From Hydrogenophaga sp. (GTDB lineage Bacteria; Pseudomonadota; Gammaproteobacteria; Burkholderiales; Burkholderiaceae_C), in contig JAGXSV010000014.1 of the NCBI GenBank assembly GCA_018333605.1, forward strand, positions 1-64,000: a DNA stretch of 64,000 nucleotides, written 5' to 3'. Within the stretch, counting starts at the first letter, position 1, and each line of letters starts with the position of its first letter. This document shows positions 36,020 to 45,624 of the stretch, piece by piece. The notes beneath the pieces are model-generated. The model was not told where the DNA came from. It worked only from the letters and a program-made list of their open reading frames with translations, and did not search any database. Made by a program: the position numbers and the translations under genes.

Positions 36020-36379
36020 GGTTTGGGTTGTGGGCCAATTTTCTGCCGTGGCGCGACCGGCCCAGTGCTCCCGCGGGCACAGGGTGGGTGCGCTGGCCGC
36101 TTCGCGCTCCACGCCCACGGCGGTCTGCAGGGCCACGTCCTGGCGCAGCGCGCCGTGATCGTTCAGGCCTTCCCAGCCCGGTGCCAGCCCGTATACCCGC
36201 TGGCGCAACATGCCGCACACACCGTGTCTGATCAGCAGCGGGCTGCGCGGATCGGCGCTGCAGCGTGCCGCCGCAGCCATCAAGCCGAGCTTGCGATCGA
36301 CCTGGCCCAGCAGCATCACGCCGCCATCGCCGGTCATGCTGCCCCGTCGAATCGTCCCTCCACCCCACGTTGGCCCCAT
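36020..36379 (-). pseudogene. IS1380-type transposase N-terminal fragment
   Basis: On the minus strand a truncated frame reads MTGDGGVMLLGQVDRKLGLM, then DPRSPLLIRHGVCGMLRQRV, YGLAPGWEGLNDHGALRQD and ALQTAVGVEREAASAPTL. This is the conserved N-terminal part of IS1380-family transposases (GG..LL...D..LGL, LRQRVYGLA.GYEDLNDH). The catalytic part is absent. A 15-bp direct repeat TGCGCCATGGGGTGC lies at 35910-35924 and 35991-36005 beside it. The rest of 35100-36530 shows nothing coding. Confidence 0.75.
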
Positions 36380-36530
36380 CGGCCCATGTCCAGCGCTCCA
36401 ACGTCCATGTTTTCGCTACCGTTTGGCTTCGGCATTGCCCGCTCGTTGGATCAAGATTCGGCACCCCGATTTTCGGGCTCACCAGGGCAATGCCGTCCTC
36501 ATCTCCGGGGCGCAGGGTGAACTACCCGGG

Positions 36531-38699
36531 CTAACCGCGTCGCCAGGTGTGGTACCTCTGCACCCAGGCCAGCAACTGCTGCGGCGCGTGGGCACGCTTC
36601 CATTCGCCGGCGGCGTATTTGTTGGCTTCGGCCAGCGTGGGGTAGGTGTGGATGGTGCCCAAAATCTTGTTCAGGCCCAGACCGTGTTTCATGGCCAGCA
36701 CGTACTCGGCCAGCAGGTCGCCCGCGTGGGTGCCAACGATGGTCACGCCCAATATTTTGTCTTTGCCCGGTACGGTCAGCACCTTCACGAAACCGCGCGC
36801 CTCGCTGTCGGCAATCGCACGGTCCAGGTCGTCGATGTCGTACTTGGTGACTTCGTAGGGAATGTTCTTTTCTTTCGCTTCCTGCTCGTTCAGGCCCACG
36901 CGTGCCACCTCGGGGTCGATGAAGGTGGCCCAGGGGATCACCGAGTAGTCGGCCTTGAAGCGTTTGAATCCGCCGAACAGGGCATTCACCGCCGCGTACC
37001 AGGCCTGGTGAGCCGCCACATGGGTGAGCTGGTAGGGCCCGGCCACGTCGCCAGCGGCGTAGATGTTCGGGTAAATGGTTTGCAGGTACTCGTTGGTCTC
37101 GATCGTGCGGTTGGTCGGAATCCCCAGGTCTTCGAGTCCGTAGCCGGTGAGCCGCGCCACGCGGCCCACGGCACAGAGCAACTGGTCAAACGCAATCCGC
37201 TTCTCGGTGCCAGCGTGTTCCACCACCAGCGTCTTCTCGCCGTCCACCCGCTCGCAGCGCAGCGCCTTGTGCCCCGTGAGCACCGCCACACCGTCGGCTT
37301 GCAGCGAAGCCAGGGCCAGCGCGCTCACTTCGGCGTCCTCCCGCACCATGATGCGCGGCGCCATCTCAACCTGAGTCACCACCGCACCCAGGCGGGCGAA
37401 GCTCTGCGCCAACTCGCAGCCGATGGGGCCGCCGCCCAGCACCACCAGGCGTTTCGGCACGTCATCCAGCCTGGCGAATGCGTCCCACAGCGTGTCGCTG
37501 GTGACGTAGCCCACATCATTCAGGCCCGGCAGCGGCGGCACAAGGGGCCGTGCGCCGGCAGCGATGACGATGCTGCGCGCCGTGAGTCGCTGCGTGCCAC
37601 CGCTGTTCAGCGCGATTTCCACCGTCCAGGGGTTCACCAGCTTGGCGTAGCCCTGCAGCACCTCCACGCCCAGGCCGGTGTAGCGCTCCACGCTGTCGTG
37701 CGGCTCGATGGTTTTGATCACGTCGTGGATGCGCTGCATCACCGCCTTGAAGTTGAAGGTGGGTGTGGTGTCGGAGAGACCGTAGTTCGCGCCGTGGCGC
37801 ATCTGGTGTGCCAGCTTGGCGCTCTTGATCAGCGCCTTGCTCGGCACGCAGCCATAGTTCAGGCAATCGCCGCCCATCTTGTGCGCCTCGATCAGCGTCA
37901 CTTTGGCCTTGACAGCGGCGGCGATGTAGGCTGAGACCAGGCCGCCCGCACCGGCGCCGATCACGATCAGGTTGCGGTCAAACCGGGTCGGGCGCACGCT
38001 GGCCCATTGGGCGTAGACCTTGCGCTTTTGCACGGCTTCAACGATCTTGCGGGCGATCAACGGGAACAGACCCAGCAGCACAAAACTGCCCAGCAGCCCA
38101 GGACTCAAAATGCCTTGCAACGAGTCGAGTTTGCCCAGTTGCGTGCCCGCGTTCACATACACAGCGGTGCCGGCCAGCATGCCCAGCTGGCTCACCCAGT
38201 AGTAGGTCCGGGTCTTCATGGTGGTCAGGCCCATGAGCAAATTGATGACGAAGAACGGCACCACCGGAATCAGGCGCAGCGTGAACAGGTAGAAGGCGCC
38301 GTCTTTCTGGATGCCCTTGTTCACATCGCTCAGGCGCTGGCCGAAGCGGCTTTGCACCGCGTCGCGCAGCAAAAATCGGGCAGTCAAAAACGCCAGTGTG
38401 GCGCCGATGCTGGATGCAAACGACACCAGCAGCAAACCCCAACCCAGGCCAAAAATAGCGCCGCCCGCCAGCGTGACGATGACCGCACCGGGCAACGACA
38501 GCGCCGTGACCGCCACATAGACCAGAAAAAAGCCCAGCGCCAGTTGCAGCGGTTGCTGTTCGCGCAGCGTGGCCAGCGAGGCCTGGCTTTCTTTGAGAAA
38601 CGCGAGGCTGAAATAGCGGTTCAACCCCAGGGCAAAAAAGGCCACGATTCCCAGCAGCACGGCGACCAGCAGCAAGACTTTGCGAAGATTCACGACCAT
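36531..38699 (-). CDS. TVP38 membrane domain fused to a class I disulfide-type flavoprotein oxidoreductase
   Basis: This two-part protein has about 722 residues. Residues 1-235 are a TVP38/TMEM64 (DedA-like) membrane domain with PGAVIVTLAGGAIFGLGWG and LRLIPVVPFFVINLLMGL. From 245 it is a pyridine nucleotide-disulfide oxidoreductase like mercuric reductase. It has the FAD motif GAGAGG, redox cysteines Cys279/Cys284 (GGDCLNYGCVPSK), GGGPIGCELAQSFARLG and IYAAGDV. It lacks the N-terminal HMA domain and C-terminal Cys pair of true MerA, so mercury reduction is not supported. The start is uncertain: ATG 38699, GTG 38693 or ATG 38723/38744. Confidence 0.85.
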   Translation of the reverse strand: MVVNLRKVLLLVAVLLGIVAFFALGLNRYFSLAFLKESQASLATLREQQPLQLALGFFLVYVAVTALSLPGAVIVTLAGGAIFGLGWGLLLVSFASSIGATLAFLTARFLLRDAVQSRFGQRLSDVNKGIQKDGAFYLFTLRLIPVVPFFVINLLMGLTTMKTRTYYWVSQLGMLAGTAVYVNAGTQLGKLDSLQGILSPGLLGSFVLLGLFPLIARKIVEAVQKRKVYAQWASVRPTRFDRNLIVIGAGAGGLVSAYIAAAVKAKVTLIEAHKMGGDCLNYGCVPSKALIKSAKLAHQMRHGANYGLSDTTPTFNFKAVMQRIHDVIKTIEPHDSVERYTGLGVEVLQGYAKLVNPWTVEIALNSGGTQRLTARSIVIAAGARPLVPPLPGLNDVGYVTSDTLWDAFARLDDVPKRLVVLGGGPIGCELAQSFARLGAVVTQVEMAPRIMVREDAEVSALALASLQADGVAVLTGHKALRCERVDGEKTLVVEHAGTEKRIAFDQLLCAVGRVARLTGYGLEDLGIPTNRTIETNEYLQTIYPNIYAAGDVAGPYQLTHVAAHQAWYAAVNALFGGFKRFKADYSVIPWATFIDPEVARVGLNEQEAKEKNIPYEVTKYDIDDLDRAIADSEARGFVKVLTVPGKDKILGVTIVGTHAGDLLAEYVLAMKHGLGLNKILGTIHTYPTLAEANKYAAGEWKRAHAPQQLLAWVQRYHTWRRG

Positions 38700-38783
38700 T
38701 CCTTGTAGTTCTGTTGTGAGCATGAGTCGCAACAGGCTGAGCATTCTTACACTTGGACACTTTCGGCCCTCAGCGCCAACCCC

Positions 38784-39887
38784 ATGAAACGCTCGCATCC
38801 CACAAACAAAGCGCGGCTGAACCCGCAGCCAGACCGCGCGGTGGCCCTGTGCCGTGCCTTGCGTGGCGCGCTGGTGGAGGCGAGGCACCCGGCCGCCCGG
38901 CAGCCACTGGAACCCCTGCCCGACAAAGGCCTGGCGCACGATCATGTGCGCCTGGTGGGTAGTGGCTTGCTGGCGCGCATACCCAAACAAAGCCAGATGG
39001 GGCTGGACGCTGTGCACAACCTGGACTACCAGCGCGCCTGCTTTGCCCGCGCCGCTGCGGGCGGCCACACGCCTGCGTTGCACGGCTGGTTGGCGCCCGG
39101 CGCCCACTTGCCACGCGGTGCCTTGCTGGTGGAAGAGGTGCTGGGCCGGCCCGCGCGCCTGCCCCAAGACCTGCCCGCCATCGCGCGCAGTCTGGCGTCG
39201 CTGCACGCCCTGCCATTGCCCAGCGCGGCGGCCAGCGCGCCCTTGCTGCACGCGCCCGACCCGTTGCAATCGCTGTGCGACGAGATTGAAGCCCAGGCCC
39301 GGCACCTGCCTGCCGCCCGTGTGGCGCCGGTCGTGGCCCAGGCGGTGGCCCAGCAACTGCAACAGCTCAAAACCTTGTGCAATACCGCGCCCCGCCCACC
39401 GCGCCACCTGATTGCGTTTGACGCGCACCCGGGCAACTTCATCGTGCGTGCCGACGGCTGTGCCGTGCTGGTGGACCTGGAGAAATGCCGCTACAGCTAC
39501 CCCGGGCTCGACCTGGCCCACGCCACGCTGTACACATCGACCACCTGGGACGTGCACACCCACGCCGCGCTGAGCGTGGGAGAGTTGGCCGATTTTTACC
39601 GCGACTGGGCCGCTGCCGCCGGGACCGCCACTGAAGCGGCCGCCGCCTGGCATGTGCCCCTGCGCAGCGCCATGGCGCTGTGGTCGCTCACCTGGTGCGC
39701 CAAGTGGCGCGTTCTGGAGGGTGCGGCGGCCCAGTCCGGTGGCGACGGCGAAGACTGGTCGGCACAGCGCAGCCAGGCCGAGCTGGTGCGCCATGTGCGC
39801 GGGCGGGTAGACCACTATCTCGACTCCGGCGTCGTGGAGCGCCTGCTGCACGAACTGCAGGCACTGCGCGAGGCGCTGCGCCCATGA
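38784..39887 (+). CDS. APH/choline kinase-like phosphotransferase
   Basis: This 367-residue kinase-fold protein belongs to the aminoglycoside phosphotransferase superfamily. The catalytic loop is FDAHPGNFIV and the metal site is LVDLEKCRYSYPGLDLAH. The substrate is not evident, and resistance should not be assumed. Its stop overlaps the start of the next gene (ATGA), so it is coupled to a glycosyltransferase. It is divergent from the TVP38 fusion gene. Confidence 0.8.
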   Translation: MKRSHPTNKARLNPQPDRAVALCRALRGALVEARHPAARQPLEPLPDKGLAHDHVRLVGSGLLARIPKQSQMGLDAVHNLDYQRACFARAAAGGHTPALHGWLAPGAHLPRGALLVEEVLGRPARLPQDLPAIARSLASLHALPLPSAAASAPLLHAPDPLQSLCDEIEAQARHLPAARVAPVVAQAVAQQLQQLKTLCNTAPRPPRHLIAFDAHPGNFIVRADGCAVLVDLEKCRYSYPGLDLAHATLYTSTTWDVHTHAALSVGELADFYRDWAAAAGTATEAAAAWHVPLRSAMALWSLTWCAKWRVLEGAAAQSGGDGEDWSAQRSQAELVRHVRGRVDHYLDSGVVERLLHELQALREALRP

Positions 39888-41200
39888 AGCTGGTTGTGGT
39901 GTTGCCGGTGTTGAACGAAGGTGCAGCTTTGCGGGTACGGCTCCAGGCGCTGGCACCGCTGCGCACACGTGGGGCCTGGGTGGTGGTGGTGGACGGTGGC
40001 AGTACCGACGGCACACCTGCCGTGGCCCAGCCGATGGCCGACGCGGTGCTGTGCGCACCGCGCGGACGCGCGGCGCAAATGAACGCCGGGGCTGTGGCAG
40101 CGGCGCGGGCCGGGGCCGATGTGCTGCTGTTTCTGCACGCCGACACCCAGTTGCCGCCCGATGCCGACCGGCTGATTCAAGCCGCACTCGACAGCGGCGC
40201 TGCCTGGGGGCGGTTTGACGTGCGCATCGACGGTGTGCACCCCTTGCTGCCCATGGTCGCCATGCTCATGAACCTGCGCTCCCGCCTCAGCGGCATCGCC
40301 ACCGGCGACCAGGCCCTGTTTGTGCGCCGGCGCGTGTTTGAGGCCTTGGGTGGCTTTGCGCCCTTGCCGCTCATGGAAGACGTGGAGCTCAGCGCCCGGC
40401 TCAAGCGCTGCTCGCCGCCGGCCTGCGTGGCCCAGCGCGTGGCCACCGCCGGCCGGCGCTGGGACCGGCACGGCCTGTGGCGCACGATTGTTCTCATGTG
40501 GCGCCTGCGTGCTGCCTTTGCTGCCGGTGCCGACCCGCACGCCCTGGCCTGGCGTTACGGCTACACGCCGCGCGCCCCGGCCGCCGTGGCTGTGGTGGCC
40601 AAAGCGCCGGTGCCCGGTCTGGCCAAGACGCGGCTCATACCGTTGCTGGGCGCCGTCGGTGCCGCACGCGCGCAACGGCGCTTTGCCCTGCAAACCCTGG
40701 CCACGGTGCGCTCGGCCAGCACCGGCCCGCTCACGCTGTGGTGTGCGCCCGATACCCGACACCGTTTCTTTCACGCCCTGCGCGTGCGCCATGGCGTGGT
40801 GTGTCAGCCCCAGCCCCCGGGCGACCTGGGCCAGCGCATGGTGGCCGCCATGGCCGCGCACTTTGCCACCCGGCCCCACATGCCCTGGCTGGTGGTGGGC
40901 ACCGACTGCCCGGCGCTCACACCCGCCCACCTGCAGCATGCCGCTGATGCCCTGCAAACGCACGATGCCGTGCTGATTCCGGCCGAAGACGGCGGCTATG
41001 TGCTGCTGGGCCTGCGGCGACCACTGGGGTGCGCCTTTGAGCGCATCGACTGGAGCACCGAGCGGGTATTGAACCAGACCCGAGAGCGCCTGCGTGAGGC
41101 TGGTGGTACCTGGGTCGAGCTGCCCGCCCTCTGGGACGTGGACGAGCCAGCCGACTGGCAGCGCTGGACCCAGGCTGGTCTCGGGGGCAGCGTGTTTTGA
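39884..41200 (+). CDS. fused glycosyltransferase (TIGR04283-TIGR04282 type)
   Basis: Two glycosyltransferase-A-like modules form one 438-residue chain. Residues 1-230 hold LVVVLPVLNEGAALRVRLQA, DGGSTDGTPAVA and GRAAQMNAGA, a family often labelled arsenosugar biosynthesis. From about 232, VAVVAKAPVPGLAKTRLIP, GDLGQRMVAAM, GTDCPALTPAHL and AEDGGYVLLGLRRP define the DUF2064/TIGR04282 family. These are usually separate neighbouring genes. I start at ATG 39884, overlapping the phosphotransferase stop. The product is unknown. Confidence 0.85.
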   Translation: MKLVVVLPVLNEGAALRVRLQALAPLRTRGAWVVVVDGGSTDGTPAVAQPMADAVLCAPRGRAAQMNAGAVAAARAGADVLLFLHADTQLPPDADRLIQAALDSGAAWGRFDVRIDGVHPLLPMVAMLMNLRSRLSGIATGDQALFVRRRVFEALGGFAPLPLMEDVELSARLKRCSPPACVAQRVATAGRRWDRHGLWRTIVLMWRLRAAFAAGADPHALAWRYGYTPRAPAAVAVVAKAPVPGLAKTRLIPLLGAVGAARAQRRFALQTLATVRSASTGPLTLWCAPDTRHRFFHALRVRHGVVCQPQPPGDLGQRMVAAMAAHFATRPHMPWLVVGTDCPALTPAHLQHAADALQTHDAVLIPAEDGGYVLLGLRRPLGCAFERIDWSTERVLNQTRERLREAGGTWVELPALWDVDEPADWQRWTQAGLGGSVF

Positions 41201-41345
41201 GGTGTTGAGCTGGCTCGAACGCAAGGCGCTCAGCGTCTCCGAGGGTTGACCGTGGTCAAAGGCAGCGCCAGCTGGTCGAACCTTTTTCGGCTAGAGCGTG
41301 TGGATAGGGTATGGTTTTCACCACATCTCGAAGTACAACGCAACC

Positions 41346-44093
41346 ATGCCCCAGCCACCGACATCGACCCGCCCCGACATCCCTTCGACCGCAGCCGCGC
41401 CCTGGCACACCCGCACGTCGCAGCAGGCGCTGGACGGGCTGCAGGTCTCTGCCCAGGGACTGAGCAGCCCAGAAGCGGCCGATCGCCTGAGGCAACACGG
41501 CCCCAACCGGATGGAGGTGACTGAGGGCTCAGGCCTGTGGCGGCGGGTGCTGGCGCAGTTCAACAATCTGCTGATCATGGTGTTGCTGGCTGCGGTGGTG
41601 GTCACCGCGCTGATTGGCCACACGCTCGACGCCGCCGTGATCCTTGCGGTGGTGCTGCTCAATGTGTTCATTGGGGTGTTGCAAGAGGGCAAGGCCGAGA
41701 AAGCGCTACAAGCCATACGCCACCTGCTGGCCCCGCATGCCATGGTGTTGCGCGATGGCCGCCTGCACGAGATCGACGCCGCCGACCTGGTGCCTGGCGA
41801 TGTGGTGCAGGTCGCTTCGGGCGACAGCTTGCCAGCCGACCTGCGCTGGATGCAGGTCAATAACCTGCGGGTCGATGAATCGGCCCTGACCGGCGAATCG
41901 ATGCCGGTGGAAAAGGCGCTGGCACCGGTGGAGCCGGGCGCTGCGCTGGGCGACCGTCTGTGTATGGGCTACGCCGGCACCCTGGTGACCCAGGGGCAGG
42001 CGCGGGGTGTGGTGGTGGCCACCGCAGGGGGCACCGAAATGGGCCGTATTGGTCGCCTGCTGGAGTCGGTGGAGCCGGTGGTCACGCCGCTGGTGCGCAA
42101 CATGGCCCAGCTGGCGCGCTGGATCACGCTGGCCGTGGTGGCGGCTGCGACAGCCCTGTTTGCTTTTGGCACATTGGTGCGCGGCATGCCGGCGGCGGAG
42201 ATGTTCATGACCGCTGTGGGCCTGGCGGTGGCGGCCATACCCGAAGGTTTGCCGGCCATCATGTCCATCACGCTGGCTATTGGCGTGCAGCGCATGGCCG
42301 CGCGCCATGCGGTGATCCGCCGCTTGCCGGCGGTTGAAACCCTGGGGTCGGTGACGGTGATCTGTTCCGACAAAACCGGCACGCTGACCCGCAACGAAAT
42401 GACGGTGCAGCAGGTGGTGCTGGCCAACCGCGTCATCGACATCGAAGGGGCCGGCTACGCGCCGGAAGGTGCGCTGCGAAGCAACGGTCACCACCTGCAG
42501 CCGGCCGAGCTGTTTCGGGAGGCACCCGCGTTGCTGGCGCTGGCCGAGGCCGCCGCGTTGTGCAACGACGCCAGCCTGCACCTTGAGGGCGGGCAGTGGC
42601 AACTGGTCGGTGACCCGACCGAAGGTGCGCTGCTCACGCTGGCCATGAAGGCCGGCATTGACCCCGTGGAGCTGGCCCGCGAGCGCCCGCGCACCGGTGC
42701 CATTCCCTTCGAGTCTGAGCACCGCTACATGGCCACCGCCCATGCGGCTGCGGCTGACGCAAGCGCTGGCCACAACCTGCTGCTCAAAGGCGCGCCCGAG
42801 CGGGTGCTGGGCATGTGCAGCCGCCAGTGCCGGGACGGCGGTGAGCCAGTGCCTTTGGACGAACCCTACTGGCAACGTGCGATTGACGAGCAGGCGCGGG
42901 CCGGTCGCCGGGTGCTGGCGCTGGCTCAGGGGCATATCGATGCGGTGTCTGCACTCGACAGCCGCAGTGGGTTGGACGGCCTCACGCTGCTGGGACTGGT
43001 GGCCATCATCGACCCGCCGCGCCAGGAGGCCATCGAGGCCGTGGCGCAGTGCCGGGCGGCCGGTATCCGCGTGAAGATGATCACCGGCGACCACGGCGTG
43101 ACCGCCAGCGCCATTGCCACCCAGTTGGGCATGGGCAATGACCTGCGGGCGGTGACCGGTCCCGAAATTGAGGCCATGGATGACACGGCCCTGCAGCAGG
43201 TGGTGCAGGACACCGACGTGTTTGCCCGCGCCAGCCCCGAACACAAACTGCGCCTGGTGCAGGCCCTGCAGGCACGCGGTGAGGTGGTGGCCATGACGGG
43301 CGACGGCGTGAACGACGCGCCCGCGCTCAAGCAGGCCGACGTGGGCGTGGCCATGGGTCGCAAGGGCACCGAGGCAGCCAAGCAGGCCGGTGCCATCGTG
43401 CTGGCCGACGACAACTTTGCCTCCATTGCGCACGCGGTGGAAGAGGGCCGAACGGTCTACGACAACCTGCGCAAGACCGTGACTTTTCTGCTGCCCATCA
43501 ACGGTGGCGAGTCCATGTCGCTGCTGGCCGCGGTGCTGTTGGGTCTGGCGATGCCCATCATGCCGGTGCAGATTTTGTGGGTGAACATGGTCAGCTCGGT
43601 GGCGCTGGCCATGGTGCTGGCGTTTGAGCCCACCGAGCCCGATGTGATGAAGCGTGCCCCGCGCCCGCCCGGCGAGGCCATGCTCAGCGCGTTCGTGATC
43701 TGGCGCATCGTGTTGGTGTCCACCCTGTTCACGCTGGGCATCTTCGGCATGTTCCAGTGGTCTTTGTCCACGGGCGCGCCGCTGGAAGAGGCGCGCACCA
43801 TGGCCGTGAACACCCTGGTGGCCATGGAGGTTTTTTACCTGTTCAGTGTGCGCTACCTCAAGGCGCCGTCGTTCACCGGGGCCGGTGTGCAGGGCACACC
43901 GCGGGTGCTGCTGGCGATGGGTGTGGTGGTGGTCTTGCAGGCCTTGTTCACCTACGCACCTTTTATGCAGAGCTGGTTCAACACCCGTGCGCTTCACCCC
44001 GCCGAGGTGCTGCTGTGCGCACTGGTGGGCATGGGCGTGCTGGTGCTGCTGGAGCTGGAAAAGTGGGTGCTGCGCCAGCGCAAGGTGGCGTGA
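41346..44093 (+). CDS. P-type cation-transporting ATPase (P2 type)
   Basis: This 915-residue P-type ATPase belongs to the calcium/monovalent cation group rather than heavy-metal P1B. The motifs are TGESMPVEK, ICSDKTGTLTRNEMTVQQV with the phosphorylated Asp, KMITGDHGVTASAIA and TGDGVNDAPALKQADVGVAMG. No N-terminal metal-binding domain or CPx motif is seen. ATG 41346 (MPQPPTSTRPD) is preferred over the longer upstream reading. Ca2+, Na+ or K+ are all possible substrates. Confidence 0.88.
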   Translation: MPQPPTSTRPDIPSTAAAPWHTRTSQQALDGLQVSAQGLSSPEAADRLRQHGPNRMEVTEGSGLWRRVLAQFNNLLIMVLLAAVVVTALIGHTLDAAVILAVVLLNVFIGVLQEGKAEKALQAIRHLLAPHAMVLRDGRLHEIDAADLVPGDVVQVASGDSLPADLRWMQVNNLRVDESALTGESMPVEKALAPVEPGAALGDRLCMGYAGTLVTQGQARGVVVATAGGTEMGRIGRLLESVEPVVTPLVRNMAQLARWITLAVVAAATALFAFGTLVRGMPAAEMFMTAVGLAVAAIPEGLPAIMSITLAIGVQRMAARHAVIRRLPAVETLGSVTVICSDKTGTLTRNEMTVQQVVLANRVIDIEGAGYAPEGALRSNGHHLQPAELFREAPALLALAEAAALCNDASLHLEGGQWQLVGDPTEGALLTLAMKAGIDPVELARERPRTGAIPFESEHRYMATAHAAAADASAGHNLLLKGAPERVLGMCSRQCRDGGEPVPLDEPYWQRAIDEQARAGRRVLALAQGHIDAVSALDSRSGLDGLTLLGLVAIIDPPRQEAIEAVAQCRAAGIRVKMITGDHGVTASAIATQLGMGNDLRAVTGPEIEAMDDTALQQVVQDTDVFARASPEHKLRLVQALQARGEVVAMTGDGVNDAPALKQADVGVAMGRKGTEAAKQAGAIVLADDNFASIAHAVEEGRTVYDNLRKTVTFLLPINGGESMSLLAAVLLGLAMPIMPVQILWVNMVSSVALAMVLAFEPTEPDVMKRAPRPPGEAMLSAFVIWRIVLVSTLFTLGIFGMFQWSLSTGAPLEEARTMAVNTLVAMEVFYLFSVRYLKAPSFTGAGVQGTPRVLLAMGVVVVLQALFTYAPFMQSWFNTRALHPAEVLLCALVGMGVLVLLELEKWVLRQRKVA

Positions 44094-44155
44094 CACCCGG
44101 AGCATGGCTGTATCGGGCGCCCTGCGTCGGTATAGTCCAGACCTCTTGTCCTTGA

Positions 44156-45577
44156 ATGTGTTCGGTGCCGTGGCCTTTTGGGGCGGCGCTTCTTTTCTTT
44201 TCTGTCTTCGTGGTTCCCCCCAGCTTCCTGAAAGCGCGCACCGAGCTGCGCGCCATCACCGTCATCGCCTGGCCTGTCATCACCGCTCAGCTGCTGCAGA
44301 TGGGCATGGGGGTGGCCGACACGGTGATGGCTGGGCGCATCAGCCCGCTCGCCTTGGCCGCGGTGGCGATGGGCTCAGCCATGTGGTTTTTTACCTTCAT
44401 CGCTGGCCTGGGCCTGATGCTCGCGCTCACGCCCATCATGGCCCACCACGTGGGTGCCAACCGCCACCACCTGATCGGTGACGAATGGCGGCAGGGCCTC
44501 TGGCTGGCGCTGGGGCTGTCACTGGTGCAAATCGCCACACTGTTCGCACTGGTCCTGCTCATGCCGCACCTGGGCATATCGCCCGAGATCGTGAGCGAAA
44601 CACGCCGCTACCTGCTGTGGGTGGGCTGGAGCCTGCCGTTCACCTGCCTGTATCTGGTGCCGCGTTTTCTCAACGAGTCGATGGGCCACACCCTGCCCAT
44701 GCTGTGGACCCAGTTGTTGATGCTGCCGCTCAACGTGGCGGGCAACTACGTGTTCATGTACGGCCATTTTGGCTGGCCAGCCATGGGCGGTGCCGGCGCG
44801 GCGCTGTCCACCGGCATCGCCCAGGCCCTCGGCTGTCTGGCGCTGTTCACCTACACCCTGCGTGCCCCGCGCTACGCCGCCCACCGGCTGCGCCAGACCT
44901 GGACCCGACCCGACTGGGCCCACATCGCCCGCATCGTGCGCCTGGGCCTGCCTATTTCCATTGGCATGGCCATGGAGTCCGGCATGTTCACCGCCACCGC
45001 GCTGCTCATGGGCCGCTTCGGTGTAGACGCGGTGGCTGGCCACCAGATCGCCATCAACATCGCCTCCATCGCCTTCATGGTTCCGTTGGGCATCTCCATT
45101 GCGCTCACGGTGCGGGTGGGCCAGGCGCTGGGCGCGGGCGACCCGCTCGCTGCGCGCTACCGCGGCCGCCTGGGTCTTGCGCTGTGCAGCGGCTTCATGG
45201 CCGTCTCTGCCGGCGTGCTCTGGAGCGCCAACGAATTCCTGGCCGGCCTCTACACCGCGAATGCGCAGGTGATGGCGGTGGCCGCGCAGTTTCTGGTGTT
45301 TGCGGCCGTATTCCAGTTGGTCGACGGCCTGCAGGTGGGTGCCATGGGTGTGCTGCGCGGCTACAAGGACACGAAGGTGCCGATGCTCGTCACCGTGTTT
45401 TGCTACTGGGTGATTGGCATGGGCCTGAGCCTGGGCCTCGGCGTTTTCGGCCCGCTGGGCCCGGTCGGCCTGTGGGTGGGCCTGGTCGGCGGGCTGGCGG
45501 TGGCGGCCGTGGTGCTCAGCGCGCGGTTCTGGCGGTTGACCCGGGATGTGCCCCACGGCAAGCCATTGCTGTCCTGA
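44156..45577 (+). CDS. MATE-family multidrug exporter
   Basis: This inner-membrane antiporter of the MATE (NorM) family has about twelve helices. ITAQLLQMGMGVADTVMAG, SGMFTATALLMGRFGVDAVAGHQ and GDPLAARYRGRLGL are typical. The length of 473 residues assumes ATG 44156. No clear ribosome site precedes it, and GTG 44210 before PPSFLKARTELRAI is an alternative start. The substrate is unknown. Confidence 0.88.
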   Translation: MCSVPWPFGAALLFFSVFVVPPSFLKARTELRAITVIAWPVITAQLLQMGMGVADTVMAGRISPLALAAVAMGSAMWFFTFIAGLGLMLALTPIMAHHVGANRHHLIGDEWRQGLWLALGLSLVQIATLFALVLLMPHLGISPEIVSETRRYLLWVGWSLPFTCLYLVPRFLNESMGHTLPMLWTQLLMLPLNVAGNYVFMYGHFGWPAMGGAGAALSTGIAQALGCLALFTYTLRAPRYAAHRLRQTWTRPDWAHIARIVRLGLPISIGMAMESGMFTATALLMGRFGVDAVAGHQIAINIASIAFMVPLGISIALTVRVGQALGAGDPLAARYRGRLGLALCSGFMAVSAGVLWSANEFLAGLYTANAQVMAVAAQFLVFAAVFQLVDGLQVGAMGVLRGYKDTKVPMLVTVFCYWVIGMGLSLGLGVFGPLGPVGLWVGLVGGLAVAAVVLSARFWRLTRDVPHGKPLLS

Positions 45578-45624
45578 ACACGCCGGCGGTCGCACACCGC
45601 GTGCCAGGTTTCAGGCTCACACCG

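Noticed and set aside
36531-38699. Mercuric reductase (merA) as a name for the flavoprotein
   Set aside because: It lacks the HMA domain, the C-terminal Cys pair and any mer neighbours, and it carries a TVP38 membrane domain.
38784-39887. Aminoglycoside resistance gene
   Set aside because: Only the general kinase fold motifs are present; its coupling to a glycosyltransferase points to metabolism.
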